DNA from: Comamonadaceae bacterium M7527 | GTDB taxonomy: Bacteria; Pseudomonadota; Gammaproteobacteria; Burkholderiales; Burkholderiaceae_C | Reading direction: 5' to 3' | Assembly: GCA_021044545.1 (NCBI GenBank) | Contig: CP087990.1 | Location: forward strand, 682,001 to 746,000 | DNA length: 64,000 nucleotides | In this document: positions 1-7,969 of the stretch, piece by piece | How the letters are laid out: each line of letters starts with the position of its first letter | How positions within the stretch are numbered: the first letter of the stretch is position 1 | Program-made: the position numbers and the translations under genes | The notes under the pieces: generated by a model | Told to the model about the DNA's origin: nothing | What the model saw: the letters and a program-made list of their open reading frames with translations, nothing else | Databases searched by the model: none

Positions 1-61
1 CGTGATTCAAGGCCCATTCCGATAGGTTGAAGCGTTTTATATTGGTTGATGTGGACGACAT
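1..61 (-). CDS. RND efflux transporter, N-terminal fragment
   Basis: Only the first 20 codons lie in the window; the gene runs off the left edge. The reading frame starts with ATG (complement of 59-61) and contains FNLSEWALNH, which resembles the N-terminus of AcrB/MexF-type RND inner-membrane pumps just before their first membrane helix. An AAAGGG stretch lies upstream as a possible ribosome binding site. It follows the membrane fusion protein on the same strand with a 57-bp gap, the usual adaptor-pump operon order. The assignment rests on this short match plus context, so the substrate cannot be inferred. Confidence 0.7.
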   Translation of the reverse strand, partial: MSSTSTNIKRFNLSEWALNH

Positions 62-118
62 AAAAAATCAGACCCTTTTGAGTCAGTTGGGTGGTGGTGG
101 CGGCTTGGTCAGGTGGTA

Positions 119-1216
119 TTAATTGATAAAACGCTTCACCACTTGGCCAGGCGTTAACGCATGCGCGCCAGCGCTCACCACTTCATCACCTTGTTGCAGT
201 CCACTCACCAACAAGCCATCGTCCAGCACTTGCACCACCTGCACAGGCTTGGCAAGAACAGTCATGGCCTGTGGCTCTAGTACCCACACAGCACTGGTCG
301 CACCGTCAAGCCACACCGCCGTACTGGGCAACTTGGTGGTGGCCAACTCAGCCTCACCACCCGACGTATCAGCATCTTTCGTCGCCACATGGACTTGCGC
401 CGTGCTGCCCAAAGGCCACTGCGCATCAGCTGCCAGGCGCACGCGCACCAAGTAACTGCGTGTCACTGGGTCGGCGCTGGCTGCCACGTCTACCACGTTG
501 CCGCTGCTGGTGGCACTTGAAGCCAGGCTGGTCACCTGTACGGTTTGCCCAGGCGCGACAGAGGTCAAGCGCTGTTGGGGTACGGCAAACTGCACTTCAC
601 GCGGACCACTGTGCGCCAGGCGAACCACTACAGCACCCGCACCAACCACTTGGCCCAACTCGCCCTCGGCACCCGTAATGACGCCTGCGCTGGGCGCACG
701 CAATTGGGTGTAAGCCAGCTGATTGCCTTGAACAGACGCGCCCGCTGCAGCGCTGCTCAGCTGCGCAACAGCAGCGTTGTAGCTGGCCTGGTAGCGTTGC
801 AGTTGCGCCTCGCCCACAAAGCCTTTTGCAGCCAGATCTTTGTAACGTGCCAAGTCGGCAGTGGCCAGCGCCAGCTGGCTTTGCGCCGCATCCCGCTGGG
901 CTTTGGCAGAGGCTGCAGACAGCTGATAGTCACTGCTGTCCAAGCTGGCAAGCAAGTCACCCGCTTGAACGCGCTGGCCAATATCAACGGGGCGGCTTTT
1001 CAGCTTGCCACCCACTTGAAAGCCCAGCAAGCTTTCAGACTGGGCACGCACCTCACCCGAATAAGTAAAGCCATTTTCAGCCGCAGCAGAACTGCCGATG
1101 GTGATCAGCTGCACGGCCCGCACAGGGGCTTGCCTGACCTCTTGCTGACCGCAGGCGGCAACGGCAAAGGCAACAACGCCAAGTGCAAACAAGCGAGAAG
1201 CAAATAAACAGGACAT
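119..1216 (-). CDS. RND efflux periplasmic adaptor (membrane fusion protein), lipoprotein
   Basis: 365 residues, a normal length for an RND/HlyD-type membrane fusion protein that links an inner-membrane pump to an outer-membrane channel. The N-terminus is a lipoprotein signal ending in VAFAVAACG, so Cys22 or so should be lipidated. A biotinyl-lipoyl-like half-motif follows (GFQVGGKLKSRPVDIGQRV), then an alpha-hairpin rich in Ala/Gln (about residues 100-165), the second lipoyl half (TQLRAPSAGVITG) and beta-barrel and membrane-proximal domains. The pump gene follows directly. No outer-membrane partner or regulator is visible in the window. An inverted repeat about 73 bp upstream of the start is a probable operator. 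The family assignment is firm, the substrate is unknown. Confidence 0.9.
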   Translation of the reverse strand: MSCLFASRLFALGVVAFAVAACGQQEVRQAPVRAVQLITIGSSAAAENGFTYSGEVRAQSESLLGFQVGGKLKSRPVDIGQRVQAGDLLASLDSSDYQLSAASAKAQRDAAQSQLALATADLARYKDLAAKGFVGEAQLQRYQASYNAAVAQLSSAAAGASVQGNQLAYTQLRAPSAGVITGAEGELGQVVGAGAVVVRLAHSGPREVQFAVPQQRLTSVAPGQTVQVTSLASSATSSGNVVDVAASADPVTRSYLVRVRLAADAQWPLGSTAQVHVATKDADTSGGEAELATTKLPSTAVWLDGATSAVWVLEPQAMTVLAKPVQVVQVLDDGLLVSGLQQGDEVVSAGAHALTPGQVVKRFIN

Positions 1217-1288
1217 GGCGCAACAACAAAACTAAGGGGTGAAACAGATGGCGTAGCGCACGGTGAAAACCACCTGAGAATGCCGCTA

Positions 1289-1304
1289 TTGACCGATTGG
1301 TCAA
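1289..1304. promoter_or_regulatory. Inverted-repeat operator upstream of the RND adaptor gene
   Basis: TTGACC-GATT-GGTCAA is a perfect 6-bp inverted repeat with a 4-bp spacer in the 174-bp gap between the divergent adaptor gene and aat. TetR-family repressors often control RND pumps through palindromes of this general shape. The minus-strand half TTGACC could also act as a -35 element. The regulator is not encoded in the window, so the binding protein is inferred. Confidence 0.55.
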
Positions 1305-1390
1305 CAAATTGTAACTGAAAGGCAGGCCATACCGGCGGGACTCACACAATAAGCTCAGCGAACAAATCGACAGCTTGGTAGCATGACGCC

Positions 1391-2149
1391 ATGTCGCACG
1401 CCACAGAACTTGACCTGCCATGGTTGGAGCCGCACCAGCCGCTGCCCCCAGCGCGCCAAGCGTGGCCCAGCGGCACAGCCTATCCGGGTTTGCTGGCGGC
1501 TGGCGGCGACCTGAGCGTAGACAGACTTTTAGACGCCTACAGCCGAGGCATATTTCCCTGGTTTAGCGACGGCGAGCCAATTTTGTGGTGGTCTACCAGC
1601 CCTCGCATGGTGCTCGTGCCTGCGCATTTCAAATTGCACAAAAGCCTTCGCAAACAGCTGCGTGGCTTTCTTAACAATCATCAGCTGCGCATTGCTGTTG
1701 ACACCCACTTCAAGCACGTCATCGCCCAATGCGCCACCGTTGCAAGAGACGGCCAGGCGGGCACATGGATAGGCCCTCAAATGCGCCAGGCCTATACCGC
1801 GCTGTTTGAAGCTGGCTACGCACACTGCATCACCGCCTGGATAGACGACGTGTGCGTGGGCGGCCTGTACGGCGTAGCCATAGGGCGCATGGTCTATGGC
1901 GAGTCCATGTTTAGCCTGCAAAGCAATGGCTCCAAGTTGGCATTGGCAGCACTGGTAGCCATTTGCAGGCGCGAGCAGGTAGCCCTGATTGACTGTCAGC
2001 AGGTCACGTCTCACTTGGCGTCGTTGGGAGCCGCGCCCATATCGCAAGACGCCTTTTTACAAACGCTTGAGCTGGCATGCACTAATCCCATGATCAATTG
2101 GGCGTTTGACCAAGCCGACTGGGCCTGGCTGGACGAAAGACTGGCATGA
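1391..2149 (+). CDS. aat: Leucyl/phenylalanyl-tRNA--protein transferase
   Basis: 252 residues. Aat moves Leu or Phe from aminoacyl-tRNA to proteins with N-terminal Arg or Lys, marking them for ClpS/ClpAP degradation in the cytoplasm. The characteristic FPWFSDGEPILWWS and SPRMVLVP segments lie near residues 55-75, and the family's C-terminal half with ESMFSLQSNGSKLAL and DCQQVTSHLASLGA is intact. The ATG at 1391 was chosen; an out-of-frame ATG lies 8 bp upstream. The stop overlaps the start of bpt by 4 bp (ATGA), so the two are translationally coupled. Divergent from the RND adaptor gene. Confidence 0.96.
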   Translation: MSHATELDLPWLEPHQPLPPARQAWPSGTAYPGLLAAGGDLSVDRLLDAYSRGIFPWFSDGEPILWWSTSPRMVLVPAHFKLHKSLRKQLRGFLNNHQLRIAVDTHFKHVIAQCATVARDGQAGTWIGPQMRQAYTALFEAGYAHCITAWIDDVCVGGLYGVAIGRMVYGESMFSLQSNGSKLALAALVAICRREQVALIDCQQVTSHLASLGAAPISQDAFLQTLELACTNPMINWAFDQADWAWLDERLA

Positions 2150-2895
2150 CACACCCGCAAGAGCTCCCCATCAACACGGTACAGCTGTACGCCACAGCGC
2201 CCTACCCGTGCAGTTACTTGCCCAACTTGCAAGCACGCTCACAAGTGGCCACACCCAGTCACCTGGTACACGACGATGTATACGCAAGCCTGGTCGCCAC
2301 AGGCTTTAGACGCAGCGGCTTGTTCACCTACCGCCCACACTGTGACGGCTGCAGTGCGTGTGTACCGGTGCGGGTACTGACCCAGCAGTTCAAACCCAAC
2401 CGCAGTCAGCAGCGCAACTACAAGGCCCACCAACACTTGCACGTACGCGTGCTGCCAGTCGCATTTGACCCCACCCACTACGCCCTGTATCAGGCCTACC
2501 AACACAGCAGGCATGCTGGTGGCGGCATGGACAACGACAGTGTTGAACAGTACAAACAGTTTTTGCTGCAAAGCCGCGTGAACACACGCTTGGTCGAGTT
2601 TTGGCAGCCCGCCACCCCAAACCAGGCCGCCAAACTCGTGATGGTGTGCATCATGGACGTTCTTGATAACGGCTTGTCAGCGGTGTACACGTTTTTTGAT
2701 GCAAGTATCAAGTCGGGCTTGGGCACCTACGCCGTGTTGTGGCAAATAGAGCAAGCGCGCCAAGCCGACATTGCGTATTTGTACCTGGGCTACTGGATAG
2801 CACAAAGCGACAAAATGAACTACAAGCGCCTCTTTATGCCGCAAGAGCATTACCTGCAAGAGCGCTGGGAGGCTGTGGCCGTTGTGACGGCTTGA
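2146..2895 (+). CDS. bpt: Aspartate/glutamate leucyltransferase (arginyl-transferase family)
   Basis: 249 residues of the ATE/Bpt family, which attaches Leu to N-terminal Asp or Glu. The N-terminal cysteine motif HCDGCSACVPVRV and the preceding SGLFTYRP are typical, as are the C-terminal DASIKSGLGTYAVLWQIE and YLGYWIAQSDKMNYK. It shares ATGA with aat, so the window encodes both branches of the leucine N-degron tagging system as one unit. Bacterial members were once annotated as arginyl transferases (Ate), but most use Leu; that specificity is family knowledge, not seen here. Confidence 0.95.
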   Translation: MTHPQELPINTVQLYATAPYPCSYLPNLQARSQVATPSHLVHDDVYASLVATGFRRSGLFTYRPHCDGCSACVPVRVLTQQFKPNRSQQRNYKAHQHLHVRVLPVAFDPTHYALYQAYQHSRHAGGGMDNDSVEQYKQFLLQSRVNTRLVEFWQPATPNQAAKLVMVCIMDVLDNGLSAVYTFFDASIKSGLGTYAVLWQIEQARQADIAYLYLGYWIAQSDKMNYKRLFMPQEHYLQERWEAVAVVTA

Positions 2896-2999
2896 GCCCA
2901 CTGCACTAAACGTTCACAGTGGCATAGCGTTTCACGCTATAAAATGGGCTTGCACCATGTCGTTGCTTGTTACGGCATCAACCCGCAGCCAATAAAGTC

Positions 3000-3773
3000 A
3001 TGTCCGAGCCAGAACACGCCAAGCCAGCCGTCCAAGTCATAGAGCGCATTTTCGTACTCTTGGAGGTATTGGCGCAGCAGCGTGAGCCTATGGCGCTGAA
3101 GGACATCAGCGAAGGCGCAGGCCTGCACCCCTCCACCACACACCGCATATTGAACGACCTTGCGATTGGGCGCTTTGTAGACAGGCCAGAAGCTGGCAGC
3201 TACCGCCTGGGCATGAGGTTGCTGGAGCTGGGCAATATTGTGAAAGAGCGCCTAAGCGTGCGAGACGCCGCCATAGGCCCTATGCGCGAGCTGCACCGCC
3301 ATATTCAACAGCCTGTCAACTTGAGCGTGCGACAAGGCGATGAGATCGTATACGTGGAACGTGCTTACAGCGAGCGCTCTGGCATGCAGGTAGTCAGAGC
3401 CATTGGCGGGCGGGCGCCGCTGCACCTCACCTCTGTGGGCAAGCTGTTTTTGGCAAGCGAAGACATGCCGCGCCTGCGCAGCTATGCCACACGTACAGGC
3501 CTGGCAGGCCAAACGCGTAACAGCCTCACCCAGCTACCCATGCTTCAGCGCGAGCTGCTTGAGGCACAGCGCACCGGTATTGCGCGCGACAACGAAGAGC
3601 TGGAACTGGGCGTGCGCTGTATGGCAGCCGGTATTCGTGACGACCAAGGTCGGCTTGTGGCAGGTCTTTCCATATCAGCGCCAGCCAGCCGCCTGGACGA
3701 CGCGTGGCTGCCCAAGCTGGTGAACACTGCGCGGACCATCTCGGCGGCACTGGGCTACCACGACAACCTGTAA
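3000..3773 (+). CDS. IclR family transcriptional regulator
   Basis: 257 residues. An N-terminal winged helix-turn-helix (about residues 12-75; PMALKDISEGAGLHPSTTHR is the recognition region) is followed by a hinge helix and the IclR effector-binding domain (residues 85-250, with VYVERAYSERSGMQV and HLTSVGKLFLA). The ATG at 3000 is preferred over a TTG 33 bp upstream because the conserved part begins soon after it; no strong Shine-Dalgarno is visible. No adjacent catabolic operon suggests its ligand: upstream is bpt, downstream the convergent pbpG. A terminator separates it from pbpG. Confidence 0.9.
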   Translation: MSEPEHAKPAVQVIERIFVLLEVLAQQREPMALKDISEGAGLHPSTTHRILNDLAIGRFVDRPEAGSYRLGMRLLELGNIVKERLSVRDAAIGPMRELHRHIQQPVNLSVRQGDEIVYVERAYSERSGMQVVRAIGGRAPLHLTSVGKLFLASEDMPRLRSYATRTGLAGQTRNSLTQLPMLQRELLEAQRTGIARDNEELELGVRCMAAGIRDDQGRLVAGLSISAPASRLDDAWLPKLVNTARTISAALGYHDNL

Positions 3774-3800
3774 CAGACCAGACAACTTGAAGCCACAAAA

Positions 3801-3820
3801 AAGCCACCCAAGGGTGGCTT
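3801..3820. terminator. Bidirectional intrinsic terminator between the IclR gene and pbpG
   Basis: AAGCCACCC-AA-GGGTGGCTT is a perfect 9-bp inverted repeat 27 bp after the IclR stop and 31 bp after the convergent pbpG stop. The A-run on its left gives a U-tract for transcripts on the minus strand; the plus side has only a short T-run. It probably ends pbpG transcripts best. Confidence 0.8.
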
Positions 3821-3851
3821 TGTCACGTGTCAACGGGCTGCGCCTTTGTTG

Positions 3852-4913
3852 CTATGAACGGTTGCTGTTGGCGATGGTCGCGGCATGCTCGCCGATGGGG
3901 TTGGTGGTCTCCACCCACTTGCGTACGCGACGCGCATCAGCCAAGCGCGTGTACTTGCCCTTGGAGTCCAAAAACACCATGATCAAATTGCGCCCCGCAA
4001 CTGCTGTTTGCATCACCAGGCAGCGACCTGCTTCGCGTATGTAGCCTGTTTTTTGCAAGCCAATATCCCAATCGTCCGAGCGCACCAGGCCGTTGCTGTT
4101 CACGTATTTCAAACGGCTGCGACCAGATCGTACCGACGTGGACTCAGCGGTAGACAACTCGCGCAACAGCGGCCTGTCGTGCGCTACAGAGACCAAAATG
4201 GCCAAGTCGCGCGCGCTTGACTTGTTTTTGCTGGATAAGCCTGTGGGCTCTACGTAGCTTGTGTCTGTCATACCCAGCAAGCTGGCTTTGGCGTTCATGT
4301 TGGCAACAAACGCCGCCTCACCGCCTGGAAAGGTACGGGCCAAGGCATGTGCTGCACGGTTTTCACTGGACATCAAAGCCAGATGCAATGCCTGTCCACG
4401 TGTGAGCTTGGTGCCCAAGCGCAAACGTGACGAGCTTTTCTTGATACGGTCCACGTCATCGCGCGTGATGACGATTTTCTCGTCCATATCCAAATTGGCG
4501 TCGTTGATGATGAGGCCAGTCATCAGTTTTGTGAGTGATGCAATGGGCAGCACCGCTTCGTCGTTTTTGCTAAACAACACCTCGTGCGTGTCCTGGTCAA
4601 TCACCAGGGCCACGCTGGACTTGAGGTTCAGCGGATCAGCCGTCTGGTTCAAGCCCAGTTGGCTTGCGGCAGATACAGATGACGAACGGCTACGGCTGCT
4701 GACCTTGCGCTTGCTGGTGGTGCTTCGCGCACTGGTCTTGACAACTTTGGTGGCGTAATTCTTGGCAACCACACGCGGCTCTTTTGCCTGAGCCTCACGC
4801 ACAGTGGCCGCGCCAAACAGCAGTGTGACTCCTACAAAGGCAGCACTCAACAGTGTTAGACGTGATTTCAAAATACCTTGTCCCCGGGTTTGGTCTTTAT
4901 CGCTTCGAATCAT
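3852..4913 (-). CDS. pbpG: D-alanyl-D-alanine endopeptidase (PBP7-type, S11 family)
   Basis: 353 residues from the ATG at 4913, chosen because it places a basic start (IRSDKDQTRGQGILKSR) before a hydrophobic signal ending near REAQA; a longer frame to 5009 is possible. The active-site triad of penicillin-binding S11 peptidases is complete: SLTK (catalytic Ser, about residue 150), SSEN in the middle, and KTG near residue 295. The enzyme cuts D-Ala-mDAP cross-links in periplasmic peptidoglycan. A Ser/Arg/Lys-rich linker separates the signal from the catalytic domain. Monocistronic, ending at the terminator at 3801-3820. Confidence 0.9.
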   Translation of the reverse strand: MIRSDKDQTRGQGILKSRLTLLSAAFVGVTLLFGAATVREAQAKEPRVVAKNYATKVVKTSARSTTSKRKVSSRSRSSSVSAASQLGLNQTADPLNLKSSVALVIDQDTHEVLFSKNDEAVLPIASLTKLMTGLIINDANLDMDEKIVITRDDVDRIKKSSSRLRLGTKLTRGQALHLALMSSENRAAHALARTFPGGEAAFVANMNAKASLLGMTDTSYVEPTGLSSKNKSSARDLAILVSVAHDRPLLRELSTAESTSVRSGRSRLKYVNSNGLVRSDDWDIGLQKTGYIREAGRCLVMQTAVAGRNLIMVFLDSKGKYTRLADARRVRKWVETTNPIGEHAATIANSNRS

Positions 4914-5096
4914 TTTAAGGGGAAAAATGAAAATGTCCAGTAATTTCAAGCATTTAAGCAATATAGCTAGACTGGGTCTAGCTTCAAAAATGAAGCCATA
5001 AGAAAACACTTGACACGGTTTTTCAACTGGTATATCGCTTTGTTGAGGACTGAAGCATTAAAAAATTAATTAGTTACGCAAATGCAACAGACAAAA

Positions 5097-5134
5097 AAAT
5101 ACCGCTGACAGGCATTGGCCTGTCAGCGGTATTT
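5097..5134 (-). terminator. Intrinsic terminator of leuA
   Basis: ACCGCTGACAGGC/GCCTGTCAGCGGT forms a 13-bp perfect stem with a 4-nt loop, extended by A-T pairs. On the minus strand the stem is followed by a run of T (complement of 5092-5099). It lies about 60 bp after the leuA stop. Confidence 0.92.
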
Positions 5135-5192
5135 CACTAGAGCGGATTAAACCAACGGTCGGCGCCTATAGCGCAGGCTGCTACAAAAGCGA

Positions 5193-6734
5193 TCAGCCTT
5201 GTGCAGACACCCTCTCAGCCGTGCTGTGCAACTTGTTTAAAGCGCTGAGGTAAGCCTTGGCAGACGCGACCACGATATCTGGGTCAGCACCCACGCCGTT
5301 GACCACGCGTCCAGAGTGCTGCAGGCGCACTGTGACTTCACCCTGGCTTTCAGTAGAACCAGAGGTGATGGCGTTTACGGAATACAACACCAACTCTGCG
5401 CCACTGTTGACATGGCTCTCAATAGCCTTCAAGGACGCATCTACGGGGCCGTTGCCGGTTGCGGTGCCCGCAAGCTCGGCACCTTTGGCATTGAACACCA
5501 CGCTGGCAGTGGGCTTCTCGCCTGTCTCGCTGCTTTGCGACAAGGACACCAGGCTGTACAGCTCGGCAGCGCTACCCGCTTGCTCCTCACTGACCAAGGC
5601 CAAAATATCTTCGTCAAAAATGTCGGCCTTACGGTCTGCCAGCTCTTTGAACTTGGCAAATGCGGTGTTGATGTCGGCCTCAGACTCCATGGCGATGCCA
5701 AGCTCTTGCAAGCGCTGCTTGAACGCGTTGCGCCCGCTGAGCTTGCCCAACACAATTTTGTTGGCACTCCAACCCACGTCTTCGGCGCGCATGATTTCAT
5801 AGGTATCGCGGGCCTTGAGTACGCCGTCTTGGTGAATACCAGACGCATGGGCAAACGCATTGGCACCCACCACCGCCTTGTTGGGCTGCACCACGAAACC
5901 AGTGGTTTGACTCACCATGCGAGAAGCAGGCACGATTTGACTGATGTCTATGCCCACGTCCAGGCCAAAGTAGTCTTTGCGTGTGCGCACCGCCATCACC
6001 ACCTCTTCAAGTGAGCAGTTGCCAGCACGTTCACCCAAACCGTTGATGGTGCACTCGACCTGACGCGCGCCACCTATTTGCACACCTGCCAATGAGTTGG
6101 CCACGGCCATACCCAAATCGTTGTGGCAATGCACAGACCAAATCGCCTTGTCTGAGTTGGGAATACGCTCACGCAAGTTTTTAATGAAGTTGCCATACAA
6201 CTCGGGCACGGCGTAGCCCACTGTGTCCGGGATGTTGATGGTGGTCGCACCTTCGTTGATCACAGCTTCAATCACCCGGCACAGGAAGTCGGGGTCTGAG
6301 CGGTAGCCATCTTCCGGACTGAACTCCACATCACCCACACGGCTGCGCGCATAACGCACAGCCAGCTTGGCTTGCTCAAACACCTCGTCGGGTGTCATGC
6401 GCAACTTCTTCTCCATGTGCAAGGCACTGGTGGCAATAAACGTGTGTATGCGCGCAGAGGCAGCACCGGCCAAAGCGTCGGCTGCTCGGCCAATGTCCTT
6501 GTCATTGGCCCTGGCCAGCGAGCAAATGGTGGAGTCTTTCACCGCGTCGGCAATCGCCTTCACCGCCTCAAAGTCACCGTTTGAGCTGGCGGCAAAGCCC
6601 GCCTCGATCACGTCCACCTTCAGCCGCTCCAACTGGCGCGCAATGCGCAGCTTCTCGTCACGCGTCATGGAAGCGCCGGGCGACTGCTCACCGTCGCGCA
6701 AAGTGGTGTCAAAAATTACAAGCTTATCCGTCAT
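5193..6734 (-). CDS. leuA: 2-isopropylmalate synthase
   Basis: 513 residues. It condenses acetyl-CoA with 2-oxoisovalerate, the first committed step of leucine synthesis. The DRE-TIM HMGL-like domain starts with FDTTLRDGEQSPG and carries the metal-binding HCHND (near residue 200); the C-terminal LeuA allosteric domain (about 390-500) is present, so leucine feedback inhibition is expected. A GGAG ribosome site precedes the ATG by about 7 bp. leuA is transcribed alone, from a leader carrying an attenuator (6774-6906), and ends at a strong hairpin. The remaining leucine genes are not in the window. Confidence 0.97.
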   Translation of the reverse strand: MTDKLVIFDTTLRDGEQSPGASMTRDEKLRIARQLERLKVDVIEAGFAASSNGDFEAVKAIADAVKDSTICSLARANDKDIGRAADALAGAASARIHTFIATSALHMEKKLRMTPDEVFEQAKLAVRYARSRVGDVEFSPEDGYRSDPDFLCRVIEAVINEGATTINIPDTVGYAVPELYGNFIKNLRERIPNSDKAIWSVHCHNDLGMAVANSLAGVQIGGARQVECTINGLGERAGNCSLEEVVMAVRTRKDYFGLDVGIDISQIVPASRMVSQTTGFVVQPNKAVVGANAFAHASGIHQDGVLKARDTYEIMRAEDVGWSANKIVLGKLSGRNAFKQRLQELGIAMESEADINTAFAKFKELADRKADIFDEDILALVSEEQAGSAAELYSLVSLSQSSETGEKPTASVVFNAKGAELAGTATGNGPVDASLKAIESHVNSGAELVLYSVNAITSGSTESQGEVTVRLQHSGRVVNGVGADPDIVVASAKAYLSALNKLHSTAERVSAQG

Positions 6735-6773
6735 GACTTACTCCGAGAGGTTTTTACAACTTAGCACAGGTAC

Positions 6774-6811
6774 AAATAAAAACGGCCCGCTGCGCTGGCA
6801 AACGGGCCGTT
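6774..6811 (-). terminator. Attenuator terminator in the leuA leader
   Basis: On the minus strand AACGGCCCG (6811-6803) pairs with CGGGCCGTT (6789-6781) across a 13-nt loop and is followed by TTTTTATTT. The structure sits 40-80 bp upstream of the leuA start and downstream of the leader peptide, so it can only act on leader transcripts. Its 5' arm is fully contained in the alternative antiterminator at 6804-6846, the hallmark of translation-coupled attenuation. Confidence 0.88.
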
Positions 6812-6846
6812 GGTTCAGAAGCGCACGCGCGTCAACCAACCGACCC
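6804..6846 (-). promoter_or_regulatory. Antiterminator stem of the leuA attenuator
   Basis: In the transcript GGGUCGGUUGGUU (6846-6834) can pair with AACCAACGGCCC (6815-6804): twelve pairs with one bulged G and one G-U. The right arm contains the 5' arm of the terminator, so the two structures exclude each other. The left arm also overlaps the last codons of the leader peptide, so a ribosome finishing the leader would block the antiterminator, while one stalled at the Leu codons would leave it free. A small competing hairpin GACC-AAAG-GGTC lies at 6842-6853. Confidence 0.78.
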
Positions 6847-6906
6847 TTTGGTCAGTAGGCTTAGCAGGTGTAGGCTGCTGGCGCAGGTGCGTGCTGAAAA
6901 ATTCAT
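6832..6906 (-). CDS. leuL: leu operon leader peptide (24 residues, Leu-rich)
   Basis: An ATG at 6906 opens a 24-codon frame ending in TGA at 6832-6834. Codons 12-18 read Leu-His-Leu-Leu-Ser-Leu-Leu, five Leu in seven codons, using CTA three times and CTG twice. CTA is normally a rare leucine codon in such genomes, which would make the ribosome sensitive to charging of that tRNA. The stop lies at the end of the antiterminator left arm. The peptide itself needs no function; it reads leucyl-tRNA levels. I found it by reading the leader and its role is inferred from the position of the Leu codons and the paired RNA structures. Confidence 0.82.
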   Translation of the reverse strand: MNFSARTCASSLHLLSLLTKGSVG

Positions 6907-6915
6907 AGCGAGAAT

Positions 6916-6944
6916 GTATCACAAAGTGTCAAACCCATTGTCAC
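6916..6944 (-). promoter_or_regulatory. Probable leuA leader promoter
   Basis: On the minus strand GTGACA (6944-6939) and TGATAC (6921-6916) are 17 bp apart, a plausible sigma-70 pair that would start transcription just before the leader ATG. A nearby TTGACA (6932-6927) is an alternative -35 but has no good -10 at the right distance. Confidence 0.4.
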
Positions 6945-6999
6945 CCTTGTTAATCTGGGTTGACTGCGCCTGAGCAGGCTTCACCACGCTTGATCGCGC

Positions 7000-7830
7000 T
7001 TAATCGTGCAATCCGCGCTCATCCGGCTCGTCTGTTGAAGTGCTGATCATGCTAGTGGGCTGGCCCTTGAATTTGCGCCAGCCATACAAGGCATAGCCAG
7101 ACAGGCCATAAGCCATGAACAACGCAAACAGCACGGTTGGCGGATGAATGTTGACAACAGCAATGCCCAAAGCAATCGCCACAATCGCGGCAAACGGCAC
7201 GCTTTTCTTGAGGTGCATGTCTTTGAAGCTGTAAAACGGCACATTGGTAACCATTGTCAAACCCACATACAAGGTGAGTGCAAACATAGGCCAGGCCAAC
7301 TGGGTTGGATCCAGCTCAATCTCGCCAGACAACCAAATGGCACCCGCCACCAAGGCTGCCGCAGCCGGTGACGGCAGGCCCTGGAAATAACGCTTGTCAA
7401 CAACACCTGTGTTGACGTTGAAGCGCGCCAGGCGCAGGGCCGCGCAAGATACGTACACAAACGCTGCAATCCACCCCCAGCGCCCCAAGTCACGCAGCGT
7501 CCACTCATAGGCAATAAGCGCAGGCGCGGCGCCAAATGACACCATGTCGCTCAAGGAGTCCATTTGCTCACCAAACGCGCTTTGGGTGTTGGTCATGCGG
7601 GCGACACGTCCGTCAAGGCTGTCCAAAATCATGGCCACAAAAATGCCCAGCGTGGCCAGGTCAAAGCGGCCATTCATGGACATAACCACCGCATAAAAGC
7701 CACCAAACAAAGCGGCCAAGGTGATCATGTTGGGCAACATGTAAATACCTTTTTTACGCAACGGCATGGCTGACGCTGAAGATGCACCGGTGCTGGATTC
7801 GCTGCTTGGTTCGTTTTTGTTAACGGTCAT
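7000..7830 (-). CDS. pssA: CDP-diacylglycerol--serine O-phosphatidyltransferase
   Basis: 276 residues from the ATG at 7830; a TTG four codons upstream is also in frame. The CDP-alcohol phosphotransferase signature DGRVAR...G...D...D (about residues 70-95, DSLDGRVARM then FGEQMDSLSD) identifies a type II, membrane-embedded phosphatidylserine synthase. About six to eight hydrophobic helices follow. It makes phosphatidylserine from CDP-diacylglycerol and Ser, feeding phosphatidylethanolamine synthesis. The N-terminal 30 residues are polar, Ser-rich and variable. It lies between leuA and ilvC on the same strand; the downstream leu leader has its own promoter. Confidence 0.92.
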   Translation of the reverse strand: MTVNKNEPSSESSTGASSASAMPLRKKGIYMLPNMITLAALFGGFYAVVMSMNGRFDLATLGIFVAMILDSLDGRVARMTNTQSAFGEQMDSLSDMVSFGAAPALIAYEWTLRDLGRWGWIAAFVYVSCAALRLARFNVNTGVVDKRYFQGLPSPAAAALVAGAIWLSGEIELDPTQLAWPMFALTLYVGLTMVTNVPFYSFKDMHLKKSVPFAAIVAIALGIAVVNIHPPTVLFALFMAYGLSGYALYGWRKFKGQPTSMISTSTDEPDERGLHD

Positions 7831-7903
7831 ATGGTCGTTCAATTCGGCAAGAGCTACAGTTTAAAGCACCCTCACCCGCTGCTGTGCGCGCAGCCCACAA
7901 AGA

Positions 7904-7927
7904 AAAAGGCCACCGATGTGGCCTTTT
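7904..7927 (-). terminator. Intrinsic terminator of ilvC
   Basis: AAAAGGCCAC-CGAT-GTGGCCTTTT is a perfect 10-bp stem 43 bp after the ilvC stop. Both flanks supply T-runs, so it could work in both directions, but only the ilvBHC unit reads into it. Confidence 0.88.
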
Positions 7928-7969
7928 CAATACAACAGGCTTGGCCCCATTGGGTCCAAGCGACTTGTA

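Noticed and set aside
545..1207. A 220-residue plus-strand frame opposite the RND adaptor
   Set aside because: Antisense shadow of a gene with clear lipoprotein signal and family motifs on the minus strand.
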